64,000 bases of DNA from Fodinibacter sp963747405. Lineage in GTDB: Bacteria; Actinomycetota; Actinomycetes; Actinomycetales; Dermatophilaceae. The notes under the pieces are model-generated. The model was not told where the DNA came from and did no database searches. It saw only the letters and a list, made by a program, of their open reading frames with translations. Shown one piece after another: positions 30,620-39,135 of the stretch. A program made the translations under genes and the position numbers. The stretch lies in assembly GCA_963747405.1 (NCBI GenBank), contig CAVVFG010000011.1:26156-90155 (forward strand), given 5' to 3'. Position 1 is the stretch's first letter. Each line of letters opens with the position of its first letter.

Positions 30620-32131
30620 TCACTCCTTCGAGGGCTGGCCGACAGGGGCGTCAGGCCGTGTGATGGTGGACACCAGGTCCGAGAACACCGGCTCGAAGCC
30701 GGGGTCACGCTTGAGGGGGGCGCCGAGCCGCACGCTGGCGGTGCCGTCGGCGGTGTCGCGTACCCGCACCCACAGGCGGCGGTGCGGCATGAAGAACACC
30801 AGGTAGCAGCCCAGGATCAGCAGCGCCGCACCCAGGCCCACGACCCACGAGCCGCTGTCCTGCTTGACGGTCAGCCCGGTGTACTGGCGGTTGCGCTCGT
30901 AGGTGTAGGTGAGACCGTCGACGACGGCGGACTGACCCTGGCTGACCACCGGCGTGCCGAGGGGGGTGTCGACCCCGTCCTTGTGCACCTCGAGCTGCGC
31001 CGAGCCGGCGGGCAGGTCGGCCAGCACCTGGCCGGACGCGGCCTCGACGACGTAGACGGTGATGCCGCGGTCGGGGATGGTCAGCTGCCCGATGCTCTGC
31101 TGCCCGTCGTCGGACTGCCACTGCAGCGGGACCAGCCCGGAGTAGACCTTGGTGTCGCCGTCGCTGACGGTGACGTCGGCGCCGTTGCCGAAGGACGACT
31201 GGTGGAACCACGTGCCGTCGTAGATGAGCGGCGAGTTCACCCGGGTCTCGTGGCGCGCGACCTGCTTGCCGTCCTGGGTCAGCACCAGGTCGGACACGTA
31301 GTCCTTGGGGGCCCCGTTGTCGTAGTAGGAGTCGGTGAAGCTCTTGGCCTCCACCGTCAGGCCGGTGCCGTGGCCCACGCTGACCGGCACGCCGACCGGC
31401 GCGATGAAGCTCTTGTCGCGAAAGCCCGTGCTGGCGCTGACGACGAAGCCGAGCATGACGACGATGAGGCTGAGGTGGGCGATGACGGTGCCGAAGGGGC
31501 CCCAGCGGAAGCGGTCGGCGTACAGCGCTGTGCCGGTGGCGGCCTGGGCGTCGATGATGCGGAAGTGCTTGGCGCGCAGGGCTGCCCGCACGTGCTCGGT
31601 TGCCGCTGCGCTGTCCATGGGCAGGTCGACGGTGGCCCGCAGCGGCGCGTGGTCGTAGAAGACCTCGCTCATCGTGGTGCGTGGCTTGGTCGCCACTCGC
31701 CACAGCCGGGGGGCCCGGTTGACCGAGCAGGCCAGGATGCTCAGGCTCAGCAGGGCGAACAGGCCCATGAAGTACCAGGTCGAGAAGACGTGGAACAGGC
31801 CGAGCTTGTCGAGGATGCCGGCCCACCCGCCGTAGCGCTGGGTCGGCGTGCCGGCGAGCCACTGCTGGTACGCGGCCGGGTCGGCCCGCACCTCCGGCTC
31901 CACCTGCATGAGCAGGGTGCCGAGGAGGGTCAGCACGCCGAGGGTGAGGATGATCCACAGCCCGGTGCGCATCGAGATGAGGAAGAGCCAGATCTTGCGC
32001 AGCGGGTGGGCGTGGTGGTGGCCGTGGCCGTCCTGCTCACTCCCGTCCAGGACGTCGACGCCGTGCTCGTGGTCGACGTGTCCGGGCACGTGCGAGGTGA
32101 TGTCCTCGCGGCCCCTCACGGTGGTCGTCAT
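30620..32131 (-). CDS. resB: Cytochrome c biogenesis protein ResB
   Basis: Partner of CcsB in System II cytochrome c synthase. The 503-residue protein has a His-rich cytoplasmic N-terminus (HGHHHAH, about 36-42), three N-terminal membrane segments (about 50-75, 110-135, 200-225), a large extracytoplasmic domain and a last membrane segment (about 435-455) ending in the cytoplasm. ATG at 32131; it follows ccdA by 13 bp and its stop lies within the ccsB start region. Having ResB and CcsB inside a cytochrome operon argues for a dedicated maturation set. Confidence 0.93.
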   Translation of the reverse strand: MTTTVRGREDITSHVPGHVDHEHGVDVLDGSEQDGHGHHHAHPLRKIWLFLISMRTGLWIILTLGVLTLLGTLLMQVEPEVRADPAAYQQWLAGTPTQRYGGWAGILDKLGLFHVFSTWYFMGLFALLSLSILACSVNRAPRLWRVATKPRTTMSEVFYDHAPLRATVDLPMDSAAATEHVRAALRAKHFRIIDAQAATGTALYADRFRWGPFGTVIAHLSLIVVMLGFVVSASTGFRDKSFIAPVGVPVSVGHGTGLTVEAKSFTDSYYDNGAPKDYVSDLVLTQDGKQVARHETRVNSPLIYDGTWFHQSSFGNGADVTVSDGDTKVYSGLVPLQWQSDDGQQSIGQLTIPDRGITVYVVEAASGQVLADLPAGSAQLEVHKDGVDTPLGTPVVSQGQSAVVDGLTYTYERNRQYTGLTVKQDSGSWVVGLGAALLILGCYLVFFMPHRRLWVRVRDTADGTASVRLGAPLKRDPGFEPVFSDLVSTITRPDAPVGQPSKE

Positions 32132-32144
32132 CGCGATGCCTCTT

Positions 32145-32888
32145 TCAGACGGGGATGGTCGGGAAGAACTGGGAGAGCCGCATGAGCAGGTTCGTGATCA
32201 TCAGGAAGCCGACGGCGACGAGCATGGAGCCGGTGGCCAGGGAGACGACGGCGTCGTGCCGGGCGAACCAGCTGAGGCGCTGGCGCAGGCTGTCCGCGCC
32301 GAGTGCCACGAGGATGAAGGGGATGCCGAGCCCGAGCGCGTAGGCGAGGAGCAGCACCGTCCCCTGGGCGAGGTCCGAGCGCAGCGACGCCAGGCCGATG
32401 ATCCCGCTGAGGATCGGGCCGATGCAAGGCGTCCACCCGGCCGCGAACACCACCCCGAACAGCGCCGAGCGGCCCACGCGCGGCGCCTGCTCGATCACGG
32501 TGCCGTCGGCGTGGCGCTGCACGAGCCGGCCCATGTTGGCCCCGGCGCCGGCCTGGCGACCCAGGACCGGGAGCGAGATCAGGCCCGCGACGTGCAGGCC
32601 CATCACCACCAGGATGGCGCCGCCGACCTGGCGCAGCAGGCCGACGTGGTCGCGCAGCGCGTAGCCGACCAGCCCGATGGAGGCCCACAGCGCCACGAAC
32701 ACGACGGTGAAGCCGATGACGAAGGCCAGGGCCTGCCGGAAGGCGACACTGCGGGTGGGCCGGCCCGTGTCGTTGGTGCCGCCGACGATGAAACCGACGT
32801 AGACCGGCACCAGCGGCAGGCAGCACGGCGACGCGAACGACACCAGACCCGCGGCGAAGGCCACCGCCAGGGTGATGTTCCCGTTCAT
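32145..32888 (-). CDS. ccdA: Cytochrome c biogenesis protein CcdA (DsbD-like transporter)
   Basis: Carries reducing equivalents from cytosolic thioredoxin across the membrane to the TlpA/ResA protein. The 247-residue, six-helix protein has the two functional Cys regions SFASPCCLPLVPVYVGFI (about 17-34) and AAGWTPCIGPILSG (about 148-161). It lies between the J-like/TPR gene and resB in a tight minus-strand run, with 39 bp upstream and 13 bp downstream. Confidence 0.93.
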   Translation of the reverse strand: MNGNITLAVAFAAGLVSFASPCCLPLVPVYVGFIVGGTNDTGRPTRSVAFRQALAFVIGFTVVFVALWASIGLVGYALRDHVGLLRQVGGAILVVMGLHVAGLISLPVLGRQAGAGANMGRLVQRHADGTVIEQAPRVGRSALFGVVFAAGWTPCIGPILSGIIGLASLRSDLAQGTVLLLAYALGLGIPFILVALGADSLRQRLSWFARHDAVVSLATGSMLVAVGFLMITNLLMRLSQFFPTIPV

Positions 32889-32927
32889 GTCAGCCGCGCT
32901 TCCTGTCGTGGTGGTGGGGGGTCGAGG

Positions 32928-33644
32928 TCACTTGGCGGGCGTCGGCGCTGAGCTGGAGACGGACCCGACCTGGGACTGCACGGTCTTGGCGAGCTCGCTG
33001 TTCGGGTCGATCGCCACGACCTTGGCCCACTCGGTCTTCATCTCCGCGTTGCGGCCGGTCGTCATGTAGAGGAAGCCCAGGTCGTAGTGCATCTCGGCGT
33101 TCTTCGGGTAGGCCTTGATGCCGGTCTTCCAGGCCTGCTCCGCGGCGGCGGTGTCGCCACCGTTGTAGGAGGCGGCCCCGAGGCTGATCAGGCCCTGCTC
33201 GTTCTTGGGGTCGACGGCCAGCACCTTCTGGGCAGAGGCCTTGGCGCTGGTCCAGTCGTTGGCGGTGAAGTACAGGTCGGTGATCTTCTGCAGCGACGCG
33301 ACGTCCTTCGGGTCGGCCTTGACCTTCGCGGTCAGCGCGGCCAGCTGGGCCTGGTCGATCGTGGGCGCCGCGCTGGGGGCGGCGGCCGAGCTGGCGGTGG
33401 CGGCGGAGGTGACGTCCGGCACGGTGGGGCGGCCCATCCAGTAGACGCCGAACACGACTGCGACCGTCGCGAGGACGGCGATGATGCCGATCAGGACGCG
33501 GTTGGTCGAGCCGCCCGCCGGCGCGGGGGCCGGTGCCACGACGGTGGCCGGAGCCGCCGCTCGGGAGGGGGGACGAGCTGGGACTCGGGACCTGTCAGCA
33601 GGGAGAAGATGCGGTCCGCCTCCTGCTGGCGGCGGTCCGCCCAT
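32928..33644 (-). CDS. TPR-repeat membrane protein, 3' part of an apparently frameshifted gene
   Basis: This frame encodes a membrane segment (STNRVLIGIIAVLATVAVVFGVYW) followed by a linker and TPR-like repeats (DVASLQKITDLYFTANDWTSAKASAQKVLAVDPKNEQGLISLG and on), resembling the CcmH/CycH-like TPR helpers of cytochrome c assembly. The first about 25 codons read from 33644 (GGPPPAGGGPHLLPADRSR) are probably out of frame with the real protein. The true N-terminus appears to be the separate frame ending in the same region. The two join if one base is added to a C6 run (G6 on the plus strand, 33567-33572). The whole would be one protein of about 295 residues, 32928-33817. Confidence 0.7.
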   Translation of the reverse strand: MGGPPPAGGGPHLLPADRSRVPARPPSRAAAPATVVAPAPAPAGGSTNRVLIGIIAVLATVAVVFGVYWMGRPTVPDVTSAATASSAAAPSAAPTIDQAQLAALTAKVKADPKDVASLQKITDLYFTANDWTSAKASAQKVLAVDPKNEQGLISLGAASYNGGDTAAAEQAWKTGIKAYPKNAEMHYDLGFLYMTTGRNAEMKTEWAKVVAIDPNSELAKTVQSQVGSVSSSAPTPAK

Positions 33645-33817
33645 CCGCGGATCTCGCTGGGCGCCTGGTCGAGGAAGTCACCGATCCGGTCGTACGTCGT
33701 CTCGACCTCCTGGTCGTCCGCGGCGGCGTCGAGCCCGAACCGGGCAAGCAGTCCGTCTCTCGTCACGACCGCGTCGGACGTGGTTCCCGTGGCGGTCGCT
33801 TCCCGTACTGGGGACAT
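33491..33817 (-). CDS. J-domain-like N-terminal part of the frameshifted TPR gene
   Basis: The first about 72 codons (VTRDGLLARFGLDAAADDQEVETTYDRIGDFLDQAPSEIRGWADRRQQEADRIFSLL, from about residue 18) form a helical, DnaJ-like/regulatory domain. After GPESQLVPP the frame turns into Arg/Pro-rich sequence, typical of an out-of-frame read. A -1 shift at the C6 run at 33567-33572 leads directly into the TPR frame that continues to 32928. ATG 33817 has GAGGAG eight bases upstream. Either an assembly indel, a real mutation or a programmed -1 slip (C CCC CCT) would explain it. Confidence 0.65.
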   Translation of the reverse strand: MSPVREATATGTTSDAVVTRDGLLARFGLDAAADDQEVETTYDRIGDFLDQAPSEIRGWADRRQQEADRIFSLLTGPESQLVPPPERRLRPPSWHRPPRRRAARPTAS

Positions 33818-33896
33818 GGGGTTCGCTCCTCGATCATCGGCAGTGGTCGGTGTTCCTGGGTGCCGATTTCAGTATCGTTTTGAGCGATTTGCGGAA

Positions 33897-33927
33897 CTAT
33901 CCGCCTAGGGGCACATATCCGATAGAG
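33897..33927. promoter_or_regulatory. Motif shared with the cluster's 5' region (copy A)
   Basis: CTATCCGCC, nine variable bases, then ATATCCGATAGAG. It matches the motif at 40214-40244 at 24 of 31 positions in the same orientation. It spans the stop codon of the upstream cytochrome gene and lies 79 bp before the start of the J-like gene, so it could be an operator for an internal promoter. The overlap with coding sequence (GYVPLGG-stop) leaves chance or ancestral duplication open. A GATACT-like -10 for the minus strand lies at 33871-33876. Confidence 0.35.
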
Positions 33928-36602
33928 GTGACCGGGGCGGGGGTGCTGTACGTCGCCTGCTGGTGGTCCTTGCCGTGGCACGTGAGGGTGCACGAGGCGC
34001 CGGTCGCCGTCTTGGTGAAGGTGGGCACCCCGCCCATCGACCGGCTCGGCAGGACGTTCGGGCCGAAGACGACCAGGCGGTCGCCGGACAGCTTCTGGGT
34101 GGTCGGCGGCTTCGTCGTGCCGTGGTCGTCGAAGTGGCACTCCGCGCAGCGGGCGTTGCCCTGCCCGGCCCCGGGGGTGTCGATGTCGAGCCCGCCGCTG
34201 CCGGCGTCGGAGATCCCGGACGTGTGCAGGCCGTGGAACACGAAGTTCGTGCCCTCCGCCGCCGCGGGGCGCCGCTGGTTCATGAAGGGCGTCTCCATGT
34301 GGCAGGTGAGGCACAGCGCGAAGCCCGCGTTGTCGTAGAACCGCCCGGATGCCGAGAGCACGCGGTTCTCGTAGGGGCGAGTGAGGATTCCGCGGTTGGT
34401 GGAGGCGTGCACGGTGCTGGTGGCGTCGGGCGCGTTGCGGGCAGGGTCGGTCGACGTGCCGGTGGTGTTGCTCGAGTGGCAGCTGACGCAGCGCACGGTG
34501 TCGCCGGTGCTGAAGTTCCACAGCTTGTAGGGGGAGGTACCGGCGAGGCTGTCCGCCAGCTTCTGCGTCTGGTTCTTCCCGGGGGCCTCGATCGGGTGGT
34601 ATGAGGCGTTCGCCGGGTTGAGCGCCACGGCGAGGTCGGTGGCGCTCTGCGACGGCTTGCCGGGCACGTCCGCCGGCTGAGAGGTGAAGCCGGAGTGGCA
34701 CTTGAAGCAGAGCTGGTACTCCGCGGTGACCGGTGCGACGGTGCCGTCCAGCCAGGTGTAGCCGGGGGCTGTCCCGGCCGCCCCGTTGGTGACCGCGACG
34801 CCGGAGACGTTGACCAGTGAGCCCGGGGGCGTCCAGCCCGTGGCGGTCATGGTCGGGGGCGTGTCGGTCGAGCCGTGCGGGTTGTGGCAGTCGCTGCACT
34901 GGCTGTGCCGGTCGAGCCGGCCCTCGAACTCGTTCTCGGCGTCGAGCGTGTGGCCGGTGGCGTCCGCCGTGTCGTGCGACCAGTACGAGCGCGTCGTGGG
35001 GTCGTTCGCGGGCTGGCCGAGGGTGTACTGCGCCTTCACGTCAGCGGCATCGCCGACTGCGCCGCCCGCGTGGCAGGCGTAGCACTGCTCGGTGATCGAC
35101 GGCGCCTTGACCAGCGCACCGGCCTTCGCCGTGTGTGCCTGGTGGCACACGCTGCACTGTCCGCTCGTCGTCGAGGAGTAGGGGTCGTGGATCGTCGCGG
35201 GACCGTTCGGCCCGACCGGTCCGACCGTCACGACGTACGACGGGCCGGCGGTGGCGACCTCGGTCAGCATGGCCTGCGCCGTGGTGTCGGGCACGAAGGC
35301 GGCAGCCATCGTGGCGACGAGGTCGGTGGCCGCAGCGGCAGCGGCCGGCGCGGCATCCGCGACGTCGGTGGTGCTCGTGCTCGTGAGGTTTGCGGTGACG
35401 GGGACGGTGGTGCCGCCCCTCGCGGGCTGCGAGACCAGGCGGTAGGCGGGCGGCGCAGAGCCGGCCGCGGTGGTGGCGCGGGCCGGGGCGCTGCCGCTGG
35501 GGGATCCCTGCTTCTGACCCGGGCTCTGGAGCACCGGCGGTGGGTCGGCGACCGTCACGCTCACCGTGTCCGCTCCGGGGATCGCGGCGCCGCCGTCGGT
35601 GACCCTCAGGTCGTAGGTCGCGCCGTACGGCGCGTCGATCGAGAAGGCAGCGGTGAACTCCTGCTCGGTCACGGTGCCGGCCAGCACGGTGTACCGGGGC
35701 GCGGCCTGGACCCCACTGAGCCGGTGTCCCTCGGCCTGGGCCGCCCCGTCGGGCGCGGCGAGCCGCGCCTCGTCGGGCGTGGTGGTGGTGTTCTCGGGTG
35801 CGGTTCGGGTGCCGCCGTTGGCCTTCACCCACTCCTCCGCCGCGTGCAACGGGATGGCGGGCACCGCCTCGTCGGGCACCACCTGGAAGGTGTTCGCGCC
35901 GGCTACCCGGTACTCGAGCCGGGGCGCCACTGCCACGTCGCCGGGGCCGCCGTTGCCGAGCTGCAGCACGATGCGGAAGGTCTGGAAGGGGAGCAGGCCG
36001 GTGAGGGGCTGTCCGGCAGGCAGGTAGGTCGGCGTGGTGCCTGGAGCACCGAGGGTGGCCAGCGCCGCCGGCCCGCCGAACAGCCCTGGTGTGATGCTGG
36101 CCGGTGCGCTGGACGGCGTCGGTGACGGCGTGGGAGCCGGTGCTGCCGCCGAGGCGGAGGGCGCCGGGACAGGGCTCGCGGCCGACGGAGTGGACGAGGG
36201 TGTGGGGAGCGGGGACGGGGTGCTGCTGCCGTCGGCGGTGGCGCCCGGGGCCGGTGTGGGGGCCGGCGTCGGTACGGGGGTGGTCTGGATGCCGGCGCTG
36301 CCCGGGGTGGGGGTCGCGCTGCTCGACGGTGTGGTCACGTCGGTGACGGCGACCCGCTGGACCGCGGCCTGCTGGGTGGCGGCCCGCTGGGTGGCGGCCC
36401 GCCGCGCCGCGGAAGCGCTCGCCGTGCGGGGGGTGGACGTGGGGGCTGCCACGGTCGGTGCCGGGCCGGCCGACTGCAGGCCCACGGTCTGCACGACGGC
36501 GATGGTCGACGCGGTGAGGAGCACCGCGGCGGCGGCGAGGACGTGGGCCGGCCGGACGTCGAACCGCGCGGTGCGCGGTGTCCTGCGGCGCTCCTGCGTC
36601 AT
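33897..36602 (-). CDS. Membrane-anchored multihaem cytochrome with long Pro/Ser/Thr spacer
   Basis: A 901-residue protein. One N-terminal membrane anchor or uncleaved signal (about 22-45) is followed by an Ala/Pro/Ser/Thr-rich low-complexity spacer (about 55-190) able to cross a thick wall. A non-haem beta-rich region (about 190-480) comes next, then the haem region from about 483 to 885. Seven CXXCH motifs (CSVCH, CYACH, CSDCH, CFKCH, CVSCH, CLTCH, CAECH) and one CX3CH (CTLTCH) are visible, with doubled-CXXCH spacing such as CSVCHQAHTAKAGAL...CYACHAG. ATG 36602 begins MTQERRRTPRTARF. Its role as a wall-spanning electron conduit is inference. Confidence 0.85.
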   Translation of the reverse strand: MTQERRRTPRTARFDVRPAHVLAAAAVLLTASTIAVVQTVGLQSAGPAPTVAAPTSTPRTASASAARRAATQRAATQQAAVQRVAVTDVTTPSSSATPTPGSAGIQTTPVPTPAPTPAPGATADGSSTPSPLPTPSSTPSAASPVPAPSASAAAPAPTPSPTPSSAPASITPGLFGGPAALATLGAPGTTPTYLPAGQPLTGLLPFQTFRIVLQLGNGGPGDVAVAPRLEYRVAGANTFQVVPDEAVPAIPLHAAEEWVKANGGTRTAPENTTTTPDEARLAAPDGAAQAEGHRLSGVQAAPRYTVLAGTVTEQEFTAAFSIDAPYGATYDLRVTDGGAAIPGADTVSVTVADPPPVLQSPGQKQGSPSGSAPARATTAAGSAPPAYRLVSQPARGGTTVPVTANLTSTSTTDVADAAPAAAAAATDLVATMAAAFVPDTTAQAMLTEVATAGPSYVVTVGPVGPNGPATIHDPYSSTTSGQCSVCHQAHTAKAGALVKAPSITEQCYACHAGGAVGDAADVKAQYTLGQPANDPTTRSYWSHDTADATGHTLDAENEFEGRLDRHSQCSDCHNPHGSTDTPPTMTATGWTPPGSLVNVSGVAVTNGAAGTAPGYTWLDGTVAPVTAEYQLCFKCHSGFTSQPADVPGKPSQSATDLAVALNPANASYHPIEAPGKNQTQKLADSLAGTSPYKLWNFSTGDTVRCVSCHSSNTTGTSTDPARNAPDATSTVHASTNRGILTRPYENRVLSASGRFYDNAGFALCLTCHMETPFMNQRRPAAAEGTNFVFHGLHTSGISDAGSGGLDIDTPGAGQGNARCAECHFDDHGTTKPPTTQKLSGDRLVVFGPNVLPSRSMGGVPTFTKTATGASCTLTCHGKDHQQATYSTPAPVTSIGYVPLGG

Positions 36603-36715
36603 CGTCGGTGCTCCAGTCGCTCGTCGTTCGTTCGTCGTCCGGAGCCACAGGCGGCCTGGGTGAGAGGCCGCCTGCAGCTCACAGACGGGTCTGGCTCGGT
36701 GTGGTGTCCGCCGGG

Positions 36716-37906
36716 TCAGACGTTGTGGCACATCACGCAGGTACCGCGGTCGTCCACACGGAGCAGACGGCTGTCGGAGCTGGTGCCGGTGCCGTTGGGC
36801 CACTCGACCTTCGAGTTCGGCATCTGGGCGTTCGTGCCGTGTGCTACGTGGCACTGGATGCAGTTGCGGTTTGCCGAGGCGTCGCCGCTGACCTGGTCGC
36901 CGGTGTGCCGGTACGAGAAGACGGCGTCACCGGAGTTCTTGCCCCACGACCCGGACGGTGCCAGGTACCGCGTGTGGCACGTGGTGCACCACGCGGCGAC
37001 ATTCGCCTGGAACGAGCTGACGGTCGCGGAGATCGTCTTCTGAACCGGGGTCGGGTCGGTGGTGGAGGTTCCTCCGAGGATGGTCGTCGTGCCCGTGTCG
37101 GCCACGGCGTTGGGGTCGCCGGCGATCCAGTAGTTGGTCGTCGTGTAGACCTTGTTCGCCGTGTCCTTGATGACGATCCCGGGCGTGGTGTTGCCCGGAA
37201 GGGTCGCCGTGAACCCCGAGTCGGACGGCACAGCCCGCAGGATGCGGTACTGCCCGTTGCCGTGCGGGTCGTGGCAGGCCGTGCACTCGAGCTTGGTGTT
37301 CGTCGTCGTGCTCATGTCCTTGCCGGCGTTCGCCGTGCCGGAGATGGGCCCGTTGCCCCACATGATGCCCACGCCACCGAGGTGGTTGGACGTCGTGTCC
37401 TGCGGGGTGGCGGCGGGTGGGACCAGCTGGTTGCGGGACCGGTAGTTCGTACCGCTGAGGTAGATCTCCTTGGTCGCCGTACCCGTCCCGAGTGCTGCCT
37501 TCTCGAAGCCGCCACCCCGCAGGGCGCCGGCCACTGTGGTGCCACGGTCGACGGTCAGGGTGGTTCCGTCGGGGTACGTCGTCGTCGATGCGGCGTCGTA
37601 ACCCAACCCACTCTGTACGTCGGTCGTTGCACCGGTTCCACCGTCACCGTGGCACGAGTAGCACAGGCTTTCCTCGCTCGTGGCGTTGAGCAGGTAAGCC
37701 GCGCGAGCCGTGTGGGCCCGGTGGCACGAGGCGCAACGCCCCTGGCCGGCATCGGTGATCTTGACACCGCTGGTCGGCGTGTTCGTGGCGGTGGACACGT
37801 GTGGGCCGTTGTCGGCGTAGGCCGGCACCGCCCCGAGGAAGAACGCGGCCGCGGCCGTCGCGCCAAGCGCTACCAGCCTCGTCCGTACCTTCTTGTGCGT
37901 TCTCAT
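36716..37906 (-). CDS. Secreted hexahaem cytochrome c (doubled-CXXCH type)
   Basis: A 396-residue protein with a classical signal peptide: RTHKKVRTR, a hydrophobic stretch LVALGATAAAAFFLGAVPAYA and cleavage near residue 30. Six CXXCH motifs follow (CASCH at 58, CYSCH, CTACH, CTTCH, CIQCH, CVMCH at the extreme C-terminus). Pairs such as CASCHRAHTARAAYLL...CYSCHG and CTACHDPHGNG are typical of the paired-CXXCH family found in metal-reducing and other respiratory bacteria. It has no anchor after the signal peptide, so it should be free or cytochrome-bound outside the membrane. It sits between the NHL gene and the larger cytochrome gene. Confidence 0.88.
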   Translation of the reverse strand: MRTHKKVRTRLVALGATAAAAFFLGAVPAYADNGPHVSTATNTPTSGVKITDAGQGRCASCHRAHTARAAYLLNATSEESLCYSCHGDGGTGATTDVQSGLGYDAASTTTYPDGTTLTVDRGTTVAGALRGGGFEKAALGTGTATKEIYLSGTNYRSRNQLVPPAATPQDTTSNHLGGVGIMWGNGPISGTANAGKDMSTTTNTKLECTACHDPHGNGQYRILRAVPSDSGFTATLPGNTTPGIVIKDTANKVYTTTNYWIAGDPNAVADTGTTTILGGTSTTDPTPVQKTISATVSSFQANVAAWCTTCHTRYLAPSGSWGKNSGDAVFSYRHTGDQVSGDASANRNCIQCHVAHGTNAQMPNSKVEWPNGTGTSSDSRLLRVDDRGTCVMCHNV

Positions 37907-38049
37907 TGTCGCGTTCCAATCTGAGCTGTGAAGTTGTGTACTCCTGTTGTTGTGCGGTGAATTTCCTTGCGGTGAACCCGAACGGCTGGTTCGGCGACCA
38001 GGTCGCCGCACCTCCGTCAGGCCACTTCTGTGGGACCGGGAACCAGTCA

Positions 38050-39123
38050 TCAGTACCCCCACACCTCGATGCGGTTGTTCTCCCGGTCGGCGACGTAGAC
38101 GCGACCACGGGTGTCCGCGGCAACGCCGTTGGGGAAGGTGAACTTGCCGTCGTCGTGCCCCTCGTCGCCGAAGGAGGCGACGTAGCCGGGGTGGTCCGTC
38201 GGCGAGGAGCCGAGCGTGAACAGCCGCACCATGTGGTCGGTGGTGTCGGCCACGAACATCCGGCCCTGGTCGTCGACCGCGAGGCCGCGGGGCAGGCCCA
38301 GGTCGCCGTCGCCGACGCCACGGGCGATGAGGGTCGACACCGTGCCGGCCCGGTCGATGGAGACGACGCGACCGTTGTTGCTGTCGCTGACGTAGATGCC
38401 GCCGTCCGGCCTGACGACGATGGCGTTGGGGTAGTTGAGCTCGCCCTTGCCGAGCACGCTGCGCAGCGTGCCGTCGTGGGCGAACACCAGGATCCGGTGG
38501 TCGGCGGGCTTGGCGCTGAGCACGTCGGCGACGTAGACGGTGCCGTCGGGGCCGACCGCCAGGCCCAGGGGCGAGATGGTGCCGACGCCCTTGCCCTTCG
38601 GCTGGAAGGTGGAGAGGTAGGTGCCGGTCTCGTCGTAGACGTACACCTTGCCGGCTGCGCGGTCGCCGACGTAGACGTCGGCGTTGGTGGGGTCGACCGC
38701 GACGTAGACGGGCACGTGCAGCGTCTTGGGTGTGGCCGGGGGCAGCAGCTCGCCGACCTTGACGCCGTCGCGGTCGAAGATGAACGTCGTCGGGGTGGCG
38801 CCGGACTGCGTCGCGTAGATCCGCTCCCCGTCGGGCGAGACGGCGACGCCGAGCGGGCGGACGACGTCGTAGACCGACGTCTTGTAGGTGGGGGCGTGCG
38901 CGTCGCTGAGCCCGGGCAGCTCGGTGAGCGGCTTGCGGTTCAGCAGGTACCAGGTGAACAGGCCCACGAGGAGCACGAGCAGGGCGAACACGACGGCGAG
39001 GATGATGCGGCGGCGCTTGCGGCGGCCCTCGTCGACGGGCGGCACCGGGGCCGGCGGGGTGGGGGGCTCGGAGAGGTCGTCGAGCAGGTCGAGCAGGTCG
39101 GTGCTGGACTGGGTCTCACTCAT
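38050..39123 (-). CDS. Membrane-anchored NHL-repeat beta-propeller protein
   Basis: A 357-residue protein with an acidic cytoplasmic N-terminus (about 1-35), one membrane segment (about 39-61) and an extracytoplasmic six-bladed-type NHL propeller. Repeats are visible as PLGVAVSPDGERIYAT, PVYVAVDPTNADVYVGD, PLGLAVGPDGTVYVAD, PNAIVVRPDGGIYVSD, PRGLAVDDQGRMFVAD and PNGVAADTRGRVYVAD. NHL proteins often neighbour multihaem cytochrome genes in metal reducers, where they are thought to scaffold or bind. Here it lies between the TPR protein and the hexahaem gene. Confidence 0.9.
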   Translation of the reverse strand: MSETQSSTDLLDLLDDLSEPPTPPAPVPPVDEGRRKRRRIILAVVFALLVLLVGLFTWYLLNRKPLTELPGLSDAHAPTYKTSVYDVVRPLGVAVSPDGERIYATQSGATPTTFIFDRDGVKVGELLPPATPKTLHVPVYVAVDPTNADVYVGDRAAGKVYVYDETGTYLSTFQPKGKGVGTISPLGLAVGPDGTVYVADVLSAKPADHRILVFAHDGTLRSVLGKGELNYPNAIVVRPDGGIYVSDSNNGRVVSIDRAGTVSTLIARGVGDGDLGLPRGLAVDDQGRMFVADTTDHMVRLFTLGSSPTDHPGYVASFGDEGHDDGKFTFPNGVAADTRGRVYVADRENNRIEVWGY

Positions 39124-39135
39124 CGCAGGTCACCC

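Noticed and set aside
30620..32131. His-rich ResB N-terminus as a metal-binding domain fusion
   Set aside because: Short low-complexity HHHAH stretch only; no domain.
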